From Paludibacteraceae bacterium (GTDB lineage: Bacteria > Bacteroidota > Bacteroidia > Bacteroidales > Paludibacteraceae), in contig CAJOMJ010000007.1 of the NCBI GenBank assembly GCA_905235505.1, positions 1 through 64,000 on the forward strand: DNA of 64,000 nt, given 5' to 3'. Each line of letters begins with the position of its first letter. The first letter of the stretch is position 1. Both the position numbers and the translations under genes were made by a program. The notes under the pieces are model-generated. The model was not told where the DNA came from and did not search any database. It saw only the letters and a list, made by a program, of their open reading frames with translations. Shown here in pieces: positions 16,526 to 24,246 of the stretch.

Positions 16526-18196
16526 TCAAAGTATTGTGCAGCCTGCACAGGGCTTCAGTTGCTTGAAAAAATCGTTACCTTTGTCGTCCACGAGAATGAA
16601 TGCGGGGAAATCTTCCACCTCAATCTTCCATATCGCTTCCATCCCAAGTTCAGGATACTCAACGCACTCTATCGACTTGATATTGTTCTGCGCAAGAATA
16701 GCCGCAGGGCCACCTATCGAACCAAGGTAGAAACCTCCGTGCTTCTTGCAGGCATTGGTTACATCTATCGACCTGTTTCCCTTGGCAAGCATAATAAGTG
16801 AACCGCCATTGTCTTGGAACTCATCTACATACGGGTCCATACGACCTGCAGTTGTGGGACCCATCGAACCGCATGCCATACCTGCCGGGGTCTTGGCAGG
16901 ACCTGCATAGTAGATCGGATGGTTCTTCAGATATTCAGGCATTGGCTCTCCCGCATCAAGACGGGCTTTTATCTTGGCATGAGCTATATCGCGACCAACA
17001 ATGATAGTGCCGTTCAGACTGAGACGCGTACCAATCGGATAGTTCGTAAGTATCTTGCAGACATCGGCCATAGGTTGGTTAAGATCAATCCTGACTGCAT
17101 CACCCTCGCCTGCAGAGCGCAGTTCTTCCGGAATAAGTTCGTATGGCTTGTCATCCATCTTCTCTATCCAAATACCGTCTTTGTTGATTTTGCACTTTAT
17201 ATTTCTATCGGCACTACAACTTACGCCGAGACCAATCGGGCAACTTGCTCCATGGCGGGGAAGACGTACGACACGGATGTCGTGAGCCATATACTTACCG
17301 CCGAACTGAGCACCCAGACCTATCTTATATGCTTCCTTGAGCAGTTGTTGCTCAAGCTCTACATCACGGAAAGCGCGCCCTGTCTCGTCGCCCGTGGTAG
17401 GCAGTGTGTCATAATAATGAGTGGAAGCGAGTTTCACTGTAAGCAAATTCTTCTCGGCAGATGTACCACCAATCACAAAAGCGATATGATACGGCGGGCA
17501 GGCAGCAGTACCGAGAGTCTTCATTTTCTCCACAAGGAAAGGTACGAGAGTGCCCGGATTCTGTATGCGCGCTTTCGTTTCTTGATAAAGGTAGGTCTTG
17601 TTGGCAGAACCGCCACCTTTGGTTACACAGAGAAAACGGTATTCCATGCCCTCGGTTGCCTCTATATCAATCTGTGCAGGGAGATTGCATTTGGTGTTCA
17701 CCTCATCGTACATCGTGAGAGGTGCATTCTGCGAGTAGCGCAGGTTCTCCTCAGTATAGGTCTTGAAAACACCCTTTGAAAGAGCCTCTTCATCGGTAAT
17801 CACATGGCCTTCTGCTCCTTCGGGGGCACCCGACCCTGTCCACACTTGTTGACCTTTCTCGCCATGAATGATGGCAGTTCCGGTATCTTGGCACAATGGT
17901 AGTTTGCCCTTGGCTGCCACTTCTGCGTTACGAAGGAATGTCAGAGCCACATATTTGTCGTTGTCACTTGCCTCAGGGTCGCGCAATATCTTTGCCACCT
18001 GCTCGTTGTGAGAACGACGAAGCATGAAACTGACATCACGGAAAGCAGCATTTGCCATCGCGGTAAGTCCTTCCTTCTCGATTTTCAGGATAGGATGACC
18101 TTCAAACTCGCTAACAGACACGTAGTCTTTCGTCAGCAGATAATACTCGGTAGTATCCTCACCGAGCTGAAACATAGGTGCATATTTGAATTCCAT
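16526..18196 (-). CDS. fumB: Class I fumarate hydratase (iron-sulfur type)
   Basis: The enzyme interconverts fumarate and malate in the TCA cycle or the reductive branch used by anaerobic Bacteroidales. The 556-residue protein has both parts of the single-chain class I enzyme. The N-terminal alpha-like part has '[13 protein letters not shown]' and '[14 protein letters not shown]'. The C-terminal beta-like part has '[16 protein letters not shown]', '[20 protein letters not shown]' and 'GSIGGPAA'. Conserved cysteines in [14 protein letters not shown] and GVSCSADRN are candidate 4Fe-4S ligands. Class and function are clear; the FumA versus FumB label is arbitrary. Confidence 0.92.
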   Translation of the reverse strand: MEFKYAPMFQLGEDTTEYYLLTKDYVSVSEFEGHPILKIEKEGLTAMANAAFRDVSFMLRRSHNEQVAKILRDPEASDNDKYVALTFLRNAEVAAKGKLPLCQDTGTAIIHGEKGQQVWTGSGAPEGAEGHVITDEEALSKGVFKTYTEENLRYSQNAPLTMYDEVNTKCNLPAQIDIEATEGMEYRFLCVTKGGGSANKTYLYQETKARIQNPGTLVPFLVEKMKTLGTAACPPYHIAFVIGGTSAEKNLLTVKLASTHYYDTLPTTGDETGRAFRDVELEQQLLKEAYKIGLGAQFGGKYMAHDIRVVRLPRHGASCPIGLGVSCSADRNIKCKINKDGIWIEKMDDKPYELIPEELRSAGEGDAVRIDLNQPMADVCKILTNYPIGTRLSLNGTIIVGRDIAHAKIKARLDAGEPMPEYLKNHPIYYAGPAKTPAGMACGSMGPTTAGRMDPYVDEFQDNGGSLIMLAKGNRSIDVTNACKKHGGFYLGSIGGPAAILAQNNIKSIECVEYPELGMEAIWKIEVEDFPAFILVDDKGNDFFKQLKPCAGCTIL

Positions 18197-18246
18197 ATAT
18201 ATAATGTAATTAGTTTATCCTTTTCGTGGTTGCAGAAAAAACATAG

Positions 18247-18340
18247 TAAACCTGTTGGCAGATATTAAACCTATTGACGTATATTAAACTTGTTGGCGAA
18301 TATTAAACCAATTGGCGGATATTAAACTTGATAGCTGAAT
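18247..18340. repeat. 19-bp tandem repeat, five copies
   Basis: Five imperfect 19-bp units of the form TAAACcTGTTGGCgGATAT run end to end (starts at 18247, 18266, 18285, 18304 and 18323). They form the left end of the composite element that follows. The related element at 58.6 kb has only one recognisable unit, so the copy number varies. There are no spacers between the units. Confidence 0.8.
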
Positions 18341-18835
18341 TAAATTGTCTGTGCCAAATCCCATTTTGACATTTTGTCACCTTTTCCCCTGTTTTACCTT
18401 ACAAAGTGTAAGTTCACGGGTAGCCCACTTTAAGCCTACTCTAAGCCGAGTGTTAGCCTACTCCCTCATTTGACACTTTGTCACATTTTCTGCCGTTTTG
18501 CTTACGTTTTGCTACTTCCTACTATTCCGTACATTTAATTACCTTCAACGATTCCCTAAAATCTCCAATTCATCTTCCGTAAATCCACAACACCGTCACG
18601 CCTCCCCTACCTCACACAATCACTATCCCACTTGTAGAGACATTTGACTAAATGTCTCTCATTCCCCCGAAAGTCTTCAGTAGATCCGCGACACTGTCAT
18701 GTCCCCCCTCCCACACAATCACTATCCCACTTGTAGAGACATTTGACGAAATATCTCTCATTCCCCCGAAGGTCTTCCGTAGATCCGCGACACTGTCACG
18801 TCTCAAATAGAAGTTAAATCATAAAGTTATTCCCC
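18337..18835. repeat. Composite dispersed repeat element, copy 1 (upstream of tRNA-Lys)
   Basis: This non-coding stretch matches 58575-58900 in sequence and order: an AT-rich start, a nearly identical 82-bp core at 18403-18484 (containing AAGCCGAGTGTTAGCCTACT), then 'AAAATCTCCAATTCAT', palindromic motifs of the type GACACCGTCACGTCTC, and a shared right end with an AGATAGAA-like motif. A 22-bp piece of the core also occurs at 34260-34281. There is no ORF or transposase. It fills most of the gap between fumarase and tRNA-Lys. Confidence 0.75.
18613..18804. repeat. 99-bp tandem duplication containing a palindromic motif
   Basis: Two units (18613-18711 and 18712-18804) begin CACACAATCACTATCCCACT. 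Each contains a near-palindrome, TTGTAGAGACATTTGACTAA then ATGTCTCT, and ends with GCGACACTGTCAYGTC. The 58.6-kb element lacks this duplication, so it arose in this copy or was lost in the other. Confidence 0.8.
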
Positions 18836-18971
18836 CAAGATGTTATTCCCCAAAGAAGTTATTCCCCAATTTAGTATAGTAACTTTACAATCATATAACT
18901 CTCTACCACCATGCAAAGATACTGCTTTTCCGTGAAATAACAAAAAAAATATCCACTTTTTTCATTTCATA

Positions 18972-19003
18972 CTTGCACAATTCAAAAAGTTGCAGTACCT
19001 TTG
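18972..19003 (+). promoter_or_regulatory. Promoter for tRNA-Lys
   Basis: CTTG (18972-18975), 20 nt, TACCTTTG (18996-19003), the group's promoter form. The transcript would start near 19010, about 60 nt before the mature tRNA, with a CTTTCAATTGAAAG hairpin in the leader. Confidence 0.65.
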
Positions 19004-19072
19004 CAGCCGCTTTTGAGGGAGAGTGTCTTTCAATTGAAAGCACAGAGGTGGAGTCTTCCTCAGAGGCAAAAT

Positions 19073-19148
19073 GTCTTCCTAGCTCAGTTGGTAGAGCAAC
19101 TGACTCTTAATCAGTGGGTCGAGGGTTCGAGCCCCTCGGAGGACACCA
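19073..19148 (+). tRNA. tRNA-Lys (anticodon CTT)
   Basis: The sequence folds as a full cloverleaf: acceptor GTCTTCC/GGAGGAC with one G-U pair, D-stem GCTC/GAGC, anticodon stem ACTGA/TCAGT with loop CTCTTAA, T-stem GAGGG/CCCTC with loop TTCGAGC, discriminator A and an encoded CCA. Reading the loop gives anticodon CTT for lysine. Confidence 0.95.
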
Positions 19149-19165
19149 ACAATATGACAAAATGC

Positions 19166-19194
19166 AAAGAGTGCTACATAGGCACTCTTTTTTT
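19166..19194 (+). terminator. Intrinsic terminator of tRNA-Lys
   Basis: A 9-bp stem AAAGAGTGC/GCACTCTTT with a 7-nt loop is followed by a run of T residues, 17 nt after the tRNA. Confidence 0.8.
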
Positions 19195-19196
19195 GT

Positions 19197-19236
19197 CTGC
19201 ATACTCTCTCCTCCATCTGCATACTCTCTCCTCCAT
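19197..19236. repeat. 20-bp direct repeat, two exact copies
   Basis: CTGCATACTCTCTCCTCCAT occurs twice head to tail just after the tRNA-Lys terminator. The rest of the gap to 19559 holds only a possible promoter (TATTACTTTTG near 19440) for the acyl-CoA ligase. Confidence 0.8.
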
Positions 19237-19559
19237 ATTTACCTTTGTATCGCTATACCCCAAATCTGCCAGTAGCATTTTGGCAATTACAGAAAAGAGA
19301 TGCCCTTTCAAGCATATATGGCTATAATGTTTCAAATCATTTCACCCCTAAATATCGCAGTTCACCCCAAAAGAGCAGGATTAAGCATCAACATAGAGGT
19401 AGTATATACCTTAACAACGGCATGTAAATATAGAAAGTATTACTTTTGCAACGGAAATAACAAAGAACTAAGGACACAAAAATTACACCTTATTATATAA
19501 AACATGGGAACTATGATTCCCGACAAATAATAATCATATTAAATTAAACGTTAAAAGCT

Positions 19560-21206
19560 ATGACAGCACCGACAAAACACTTTTTCGAGTATTTCAATGA
19601 ACGCATTCCGCAGAATTGGAATGAGCCTGCCCTAACCGACTATGACGGAGACAACAACTACACCTTTGGTGAAATGGCAGCACAGATGGCACACTTGCAG
19701 CTACTGCTTGATGCCGCCGGAGTAAAGCAAGGCGACAAGGTGGTTATCTGCTCCAAGAACTGCGCTAATTGGGCAGTATCTCTGCTTAGTATCGCTGCGA
19801 ACAAGGGGGTCATTGTATCTATCATGGACGCATTCGTAGGGTCGGACATCGAAGGATTGGTCAATCACTCTGACGCAAAAGCAATGTTCGTAGGTGAGAA
19901 TGTGTGGAAGAAAATCTCAATAGAGAATATGCCCCAACTCAATCTCGTTATCTGCACAACTGACTTTGAACTTCTCTACGCAAGAACTGAGCAACAAGAA
20001 AAAGCATACAAGGAAAGCGAAGAACTATTCGTAAAGAAATATCCAAACGGCTACAAAGAGACTGATGTATGCTTCCCGACAGATAACCTTGATGAGTTGA
20101 TGATAATCAACTATACTTCAGGTACTACAAGCGCACCTAAAGGAGCCATGCTCAGCTACAGAAACATCTCGGCAAACGTTCAATTCTCGCAAGAAGCGAT
20201 TCCTAACCATGCAGGTTGGAGCGAGGTCTGCATGCTGCCCCTTGCCCACATGTTCGGTATGACAATTGAGTTCTTGTATCAAGTGGCTGGCGGTTGCCAT
20301 GTATATTTCCTCAGCAAGACACCTTCTCCAAGCATACTGATGAAAGCGTTTGCGGACACAAAACCCTACATGATACTCACCGTGCCTTTGGTTCTTGAGA
20401 AAATATTCAAGGCCAAGATATTCCCCGCACTTGAGAAACCGGTAGTGAAATTCCTTTGGAACACACCGCTACTTTGCAAGATTGTGGAGAAGAAACTCTA
20501 CAAGCAACTGATGCAGGCGTTTGGTGGCAACTTGATATGGTTGATTGCCGGTGGTGCAGCAGTTAATGCTGAAGTAGAGAAAGTGCTCCGCAGAATAAAG
20601 TTCCCGTTCGTAGTAGGTTACGGCATGACAGAAGCCGGCCCTCTGATTTGCTATGACAACTGGTATGACGAGGTGTTGGGATGCTGCGGAAAGTGCGTAA
20701 CAAGAAACGAGCTGAAGATAGACTCACCTGATCCTGAGAAGATTGTGGGTGAGATACTGTTCCGCGGAGAGCATGTGATGATGGGCTACTACAAGAATGA
20801 GGAAGCAACTGCACAAACCATAGACAAAGACGGATGGTTGCATACCGGTGACCTCGGTACAATGGATAAGAACGGGCATCTGTTTATCCGCGGTCGTTCA
20901 AAAGCAATGATACTCTCAAGCAACGGGCAGAATATCTATCCGGAAGAACTGGAGGATAAGATTAACAACTTGCCGGGAGTTGTAGAGTCGGTAGTCGTTG
21001 GTCGCAAGGGCAAAATTGTAGCCTTGATATTCCCTGACAAGAAATACGATCTTCAGGGTCGGACAATGGAGCAACTCATGAACGAGAACCTTAAGAAGGT
21101 GAATAAGCTGCTTCCCGCTTACTCACAGATAGCAGAGATAGAGCTTGTTGACAAAGAGTTTGAAAAGACTCCGAAGCGTAGTATCAGAAGGTTCCTGTAC
21201 AAATAA
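19560..21206 (+). CDS. AMP-forming fatty acid-CoA ligase
   Basis: This member of the ANL superfamily activates a carboxylic acid as an acyl-adenylate and then transfers it to CoA. The 548 residues include the AMP loop 'YTSGTTSAPKGAML' (about 185-198), 'GYGMTEAGP', 'TGDLGTMDKNGHLFIRGRSK' and a C-terminal lid with the catalytic lysine in 'KTPKRSIRR'. Overall it resembles Bacteroidales long-chain-fatty-acid-CoA ligases with a shortened C-terminus. It is a single gene with its own terminator. The chain-length preference cannot be read from the sequence. Confidence 0.88.
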   Translation: MTAPTKHFFEYFNERIPQNWNEPALTDYDGDNNYTFGEMAAQMAHLQLLLDAAGVKQGDKVVICSKNCANWAVSLLSIAANKGVIVSIMDAFVGSDIEGLVNHSDAKAMFVGENVWKKISIENMPQLNLVICTTDFELLYARTEQQEKAYKESEELFVKKYPNGYKETDVCFPTDNLDELMIINYTSGTTSAPKGAMLSYRNISANVQFSQEAIPNHAGWSEVCMLPLAHMFGMTIEFLYQVAGGCHVYFLSKTPSPSILMKAFADTKPYMILTVPLVLEKIFKAKIFPALEKPVVKFLWNTPLLCKIVEKKLYKQLMQAFGGNLIWLIAGGAAVNAEVEKVLRRIKFPFVVGYGMTEAGPLICYDNWYDEVLGCCGKCVTRNELKIDSPDPEKIVGEILFRGEHVMMGYYKNEEATAQTIDKDGWLHTGDLGTMDKNGHLFIRGRSKAMILSSNGQNIYPEELEDKINNLPGVVESVVVGRKGKIVALIFPDKKYDLQGRTMEQLMNENLKKVNKLLPAYSQIAEIELVDKEFEKTPKRSIRRFLYK

Positions 21207-21285
21207 GTCTCCAACCCCACCATTGCCTCAGACAGTTCGACTATCTACAGCAATGTTTAATATCACATAAAGCAATTATATAAAA

Positions 21286-21350
21286 TCTGTAGAGACACAA
21301 CATTGTCACGGCACAATGAAAAACTTGTATAGACGCGACACCGTCACGTC
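21286..21350. repeat. Palindromic repeat copies between the acyl-CoA ligase gene and its terminator
   Basis: Two neighbouring units, TGTAGAGACACAACATTGTC and TTGTATAGACGCGACACCGT followed by CACGTCTCC, belong to the dispersed palindromic family seen across the window. No ORF covers them. Confidence 0.65.
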
Positions 21351-21365
21351 TCCACACACAATCAG

Positions 21366-21392
21366 GAAGAGCAACCACACTGGTTGCTCTTC
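21366..21392 (+). terminator. Intrinsic terminator downstream of the acyl-CoA ligase gene
   Basis: A 12-bp perfect stem GAAGAGCAACCA/TGGTTGCTCTTC with a 3-nt loop is followed by TTATTATT. It lies about 160 nt past the ligase stop. The repeat copies at 21286-21350 therefore fall within that transcript. Confidence 0.75.
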
Positions 21393-21478
21393 TTATTATT
21401 AGGTAATCGCCACCCTGAAACAAACACACAGGTTAAAAACGAAAATATATTCAAATTACTACTAATGATTATATATAT

Positions 21479-21866
21479 TTACCTCATAAAGTTTATCTTT
21501 ACCATCCATTTCTGAATTCCCTTTGGAGCAGGAAAGTAGTTCCATTCATGCTCTTGGGAATTATAGATGTAATAATTATCAAATCCTAAACAGAAGTATA
21601 TCTTTATTGTATCTGTGACTCGTTCATAAAATAACTGGTTCAAATGATAGCAACTTTTGATGGGCTTTCGTTTGAAGGCTGTAAAGAAGCCCTATTTTGT
21701 CAAAGTACACCCATTCGATGGACACGCTGAACTTGGTGCAAAGGTTGTAGATATTCTTCACGATACAAGACAAATCAACAAGCTCAAGCATTGAGAAATT
21801 CTGCGGTAATAAGCCTGTTGCAGCGCAGAAGTATTTTTTCATCTGAACCTTCTCGTCTGCATACAA
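21479..21866 (-). pseudogene. Broken ORF of unknown function downstream of the GIY-YIG-like gene
   Basis: On the minus strand an 80-residue frame begins MYADEKVQMKKYFCAATG and has protein-like composition until about 21690. There the sense continues better in the next frame as 'FFTAFKRKPIKSCYHLNQL', running to 'QKWMVKINFMR' and a stop at 21479. Read across the shift, the product would be roughly 130 residues. I recognise no family. The orientation and position suggest it was once the last gene of a small cluster with the two genes upstream of it. It could also be non-coding AT-rich DNA that happens to read well. Confidence 0.4.
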
Positions 21867-21946
21867 AATGTTGTACGCTATCTAAAAGCGTTTGTCTATT
21901 TCTAATAGTTGATGAGATTTTATTGGCATTCTTTTTTGAATTGGTC

Positions 21947-22597
21947 TTATTCGGCATTGGCAGCAGCAATGGCGGCATCATTGCGAGAGAGTTGCTTTTG
22001 GAGGGCTTCGTTATAAAGTTGCAGAAGCGACATGCCGTCTTCGGTATGCCAAAGCGGGGCAGGTCGGACAGCGTGCTTAGTTCCAAGCAGTTGGTGGGTG
22101 AGGTTGGAAAGTGAATAAGGCTTGCTATCGTACTCGACCTTTTTTGCAGCGATAACCTTGCAACATATTGTCTCGTCGTTATTATATATAAGGACAGCCC
22201 CAACCGAAAGCCCCATCTCGAAAAAGTCCATGTTGGGTTTTTTACGTTTCTCTTCCTCGGTGTTTATTACCTCTTGTACGGTGGTTTTCATCGGTTCAAA
22301 CTTACCTATCATTCGGAGTAGTTCATCAACCTCGTGATAGTCAATCTCAAAGAACTCGCTACCAGCAATACGGCAGTGAGCAAAGGTCTTGTGTAGCCTG
22401 TTCTCTATAGCAAATAGGTCTTTTATTGGTACTTTGTAGGCAAAAGCACATTCAAACGGCTTAGGAACGGCAATGCCAAGAACGCGCATTCTTTTGCTGA
22501 TATCCAAACTGCGCGTAGCACCTATCTTAACCATGCCCTTAAAATAAGGGTTTGTAAGACCATAAATAAGCCCGTAGTTTTCGCTTTTAGTTTCCAT
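21947..22597 (-). CDS. GIY-YIG-like (T5orf172/MUG113-type) protein
   Basis: The N-terminal 95 residues look like a T5orf172/MUG113 domain of the GIY-YIG nuclease superfamily: 'YGLIYGLTNPYFKGMVKIG' opens it, with an Arg at the TRSL position, followed by 'ENRLHKTFAHCRI' and 'GSEFFEID'. The C-terminal 120 residues are less distinctive ('LSNLTHQLLGTKHAVRPAPLW') and may be a DNA- or nucleotide-related domain such as the RAMA/restriction-associated type; I cannot confirm this. Proteins with this domain occur in phages, restriction systems and mobile DNA. The ATG shares its A with the stop codon of the upstream DUF4468-like gene, so they form an operon. Confidence 0.65.
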   Translation of the reverse strand: METKSENYGLIYGLTNPYFKGMVKIGATRSLDISKRMRVLGIAVPKPFECAFAYKVPIKDLFAIENRLHKTFAHCRIAGSEFFEIDYHEVDELLRMIGKFEPMKTTVQEVINTEEEKRKKPNMDFFEMGLSVGAVLIYNNDETICCKVIAAKKVEYDSKPYSLSNLTHQLLGTKHAVRPAPLWHTEDGMSLLQLYNEALQKQLSRNDAAIAAANAE

Positions 22598-23142
22598 TAC
22601 CAGTCCTCCTCTGTTTCTGATTTATCAAGAGAATTCTCTATATCAGCAAATAGTGCATCTATTCGTTGGCAAAGAGCCTCGAACGTTTTTACAGCAGTAC
22701 TTTTCAGTACATTCCTATTATTATTGTTATTGCCAATCGGTGAACATTCGGCAATCGGGTAAGTGTATTTATTAAGGTTTTGCGTGCTATGGCAAACACA
22801 TTCTACTACCGAGATTTTTATTCGTATACGATTGTTCTTAATAGCGACATCTACGGTATGAGGTACATCGTTAACCCACATCCCCATTGTATAGGTATAA
22901 AGCTCACTAAAAATACCCTTATAAATAAGGTGGTCGGGCTGATTCAGTCTTTGCGTTGAGTTGACGTCATTATAGCGGAGAGCAAAGAACGCCTCAAGTG
23001 CATCGTGAGTTTCCGATACACTTTTGCCAGTATTCTCGATAACTTTGGTAAATACTACCTCATTACCTTCTACTTTGTACTCTTGTGCAATGATAGCAAG
23101 GGAGCATAGCAGCGTTGCTGCTATAAAATAAAGTCTTTTCAT
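22597..23142 (-). CDS. Exported protein with a DUF4468-like (TBP-like) domain
   Basis: The 181-residue protein has a clear signal peptide (MKRLYFIAATLLCSLAIIAQ). It is followed by 'YKVEGNEVVFTKVIENTGKS', the usual beginning of DUF4468 proteins found widely in Bacteroidales. The C-terminus is polar and acidic, with a short poly-Asn stretch (NNNNN). DUF4468 has a TBP-like fold and no established activity. It overlaps the GIY-YIG-like gene by one base, an odd pairing of an exported protein with a presumably cytoplasmic DNA-acting one. Confidence 0.65.
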   Translation of the reverse strand: MKRLYFIAATLLCSLAIIAQEYKVEGNEVVFTKVIENTGKSVSETHDALEAFFALRYNDVNSTQRLNQPDHLIYKGIFSELYTYTMGMWVNDVPHTVDVAIKNNRIRIKISVVECVCHSTQNLNKYTYPIAECSPIGNNNNNRNVLKSTAVKTFEALCQRIDALFADIENSLDKSETEEDW

Positions 23143-23215
23143 ATCTACAAATTATTTATTTTGCATATTTTCAATGATTGTATTACGTCTCTACAAGGGA
23201 AAATTATTCAGAAGG

Positions 23216-24187
23216 TCAGTCGAGCATATGCCCGAAATTGTTAGACATCTGCACCATCTTATCATATTCTTCGGGCGATAGGTCCTGGAAATAGAAGTTA
23301 CGCGGGTCAAGCGGCTGACCTTTGTATCTTACTTCATAGTGCACGTGCGGCCCTGTGGACTTGCCGGTATTTCCTGAGAGAGCAATGACTTCGCCTCTAT
23401 GTACTTTTTGCCCGACATAAACCAATGGAGTAGAGAGGTGGGCATAGAGAGTCTCATAGTTGTAGCCATGATTGAGAATAACACAATTGCCATAGCCCTG
23501 CCGCCATCCCACGAACTCCACAGTAGCATTACCTGTGGCATAGACATCTGTACCAATATGGGCGGTGAAATCCATACCCGCATGGAATTTACGCGTATGA
23601 TAGACAGGGTCAATACGCCAACCATATCCCGAAGCAACCCGCGTCAAGTCTTTGTTTAACACCGGCTGTATTGCGGGCAAGTTCTCCATTCTCACCTCTT
23701 GCTGTTTGGCAAGTTCGAAGATTTCATCATAGGATTTAGCCTGCACATAAAGAGCTTTTTCTATTTTGTCGGCATGCATGGTGATGTCAGCCGCAAGTTG
23801 CATGTTTGTGAGGGCAGCAATAGAATCGTAGTATGTCACGGGGCGGGCTGCTCCGAGTCTTACAGAGAGTGGTATCGGATCAGCCTGAAAGAGAGCACGA
23901 TATAGATTGTCATCACGCTGCTGCATATCCAAGAGCACAAGTTGCATCTGGTCAATCTGACGCTCAAGCATCTCGTATTGAGAGCGCAAAGCATCGCGCT
24001 CTTGTGCAACCTGCCTCTCGCGAGGAGACGGGAAGAATGAGAAGAACAGGAAGAAAAACAGCACACCCACTGCAATAGATGCCAAGAAAGAGGTTCCTGT
24101 GCGTTTAAGCCAGTACTTGAAACCCCGTTCTTCCTGCTCCATGGAGAGTGTCTCCGGATTAAAATGATATTTCTTGTTTGACGCCAA
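23216..24187 (-). CDS. M23 family peptidase, membrane-anchored
   Basis: The 323 residues contain a cytoplasmic N-terminus ('KYHFNPETLSME', typical of Bacteroidota M23 anchors), one membrane segment at about 32-51, a coiled coil (about 55-95) and a C-terminal LytM domain with 'KFHAGMDFTA' and 'GPHVHYEVRY' providing the zinc ligands. It probably cuts peptidoglycan or controls division or wall remodelling from the inner membrane. The start is a TTG; the residues after it match the usual family start, and no ATG is available nearby. A palindromic repeat (24225-24255) separates it from YgiQ, upstream on the same strand. Confidence 0.88.
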   Translation of the reverse strand: MASNKKYHFNPETLSMEQEERGFKYWLKRTGTSFLASIAVGVLFFFLFFSFFPSPRERQVAQERDALRSQYEMLERQIDQMQLVLLDMQQRDDNLYRALFQADPIPLSVRLGAARPVTYYDSIAALTNMQLAADITMHADKIEKALYVQAKSYDEIFELAKQQEVRMENLPAIQPVLNKDLTRVASGYGWRIDPVYHTRKFHAGMDFTAHIGTDVYATGNATVEFVGWRQGYGNCVILNHGYNYETLYAHLSTPLVYVGQKVHRGEVIALSGNTGKSTGPHVHYEVRYKGQPLDPRNFYFQDLSPEEYDKMVQMSNNFGHMLD

Positions 24188-24246
24188 ATTAAGTATATAA
24201 TATTGTTTGTTAATTTTCCTCCCTGAGAAGTGACAATGTCGCTTCT

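Noticed and set aside
18247..18804. CRISPR-like array near tRNA-Lys
   Set aside because: The 19-bp and 99-bp units are directly adjacent with no spacers, and no cas genes are present in the window.
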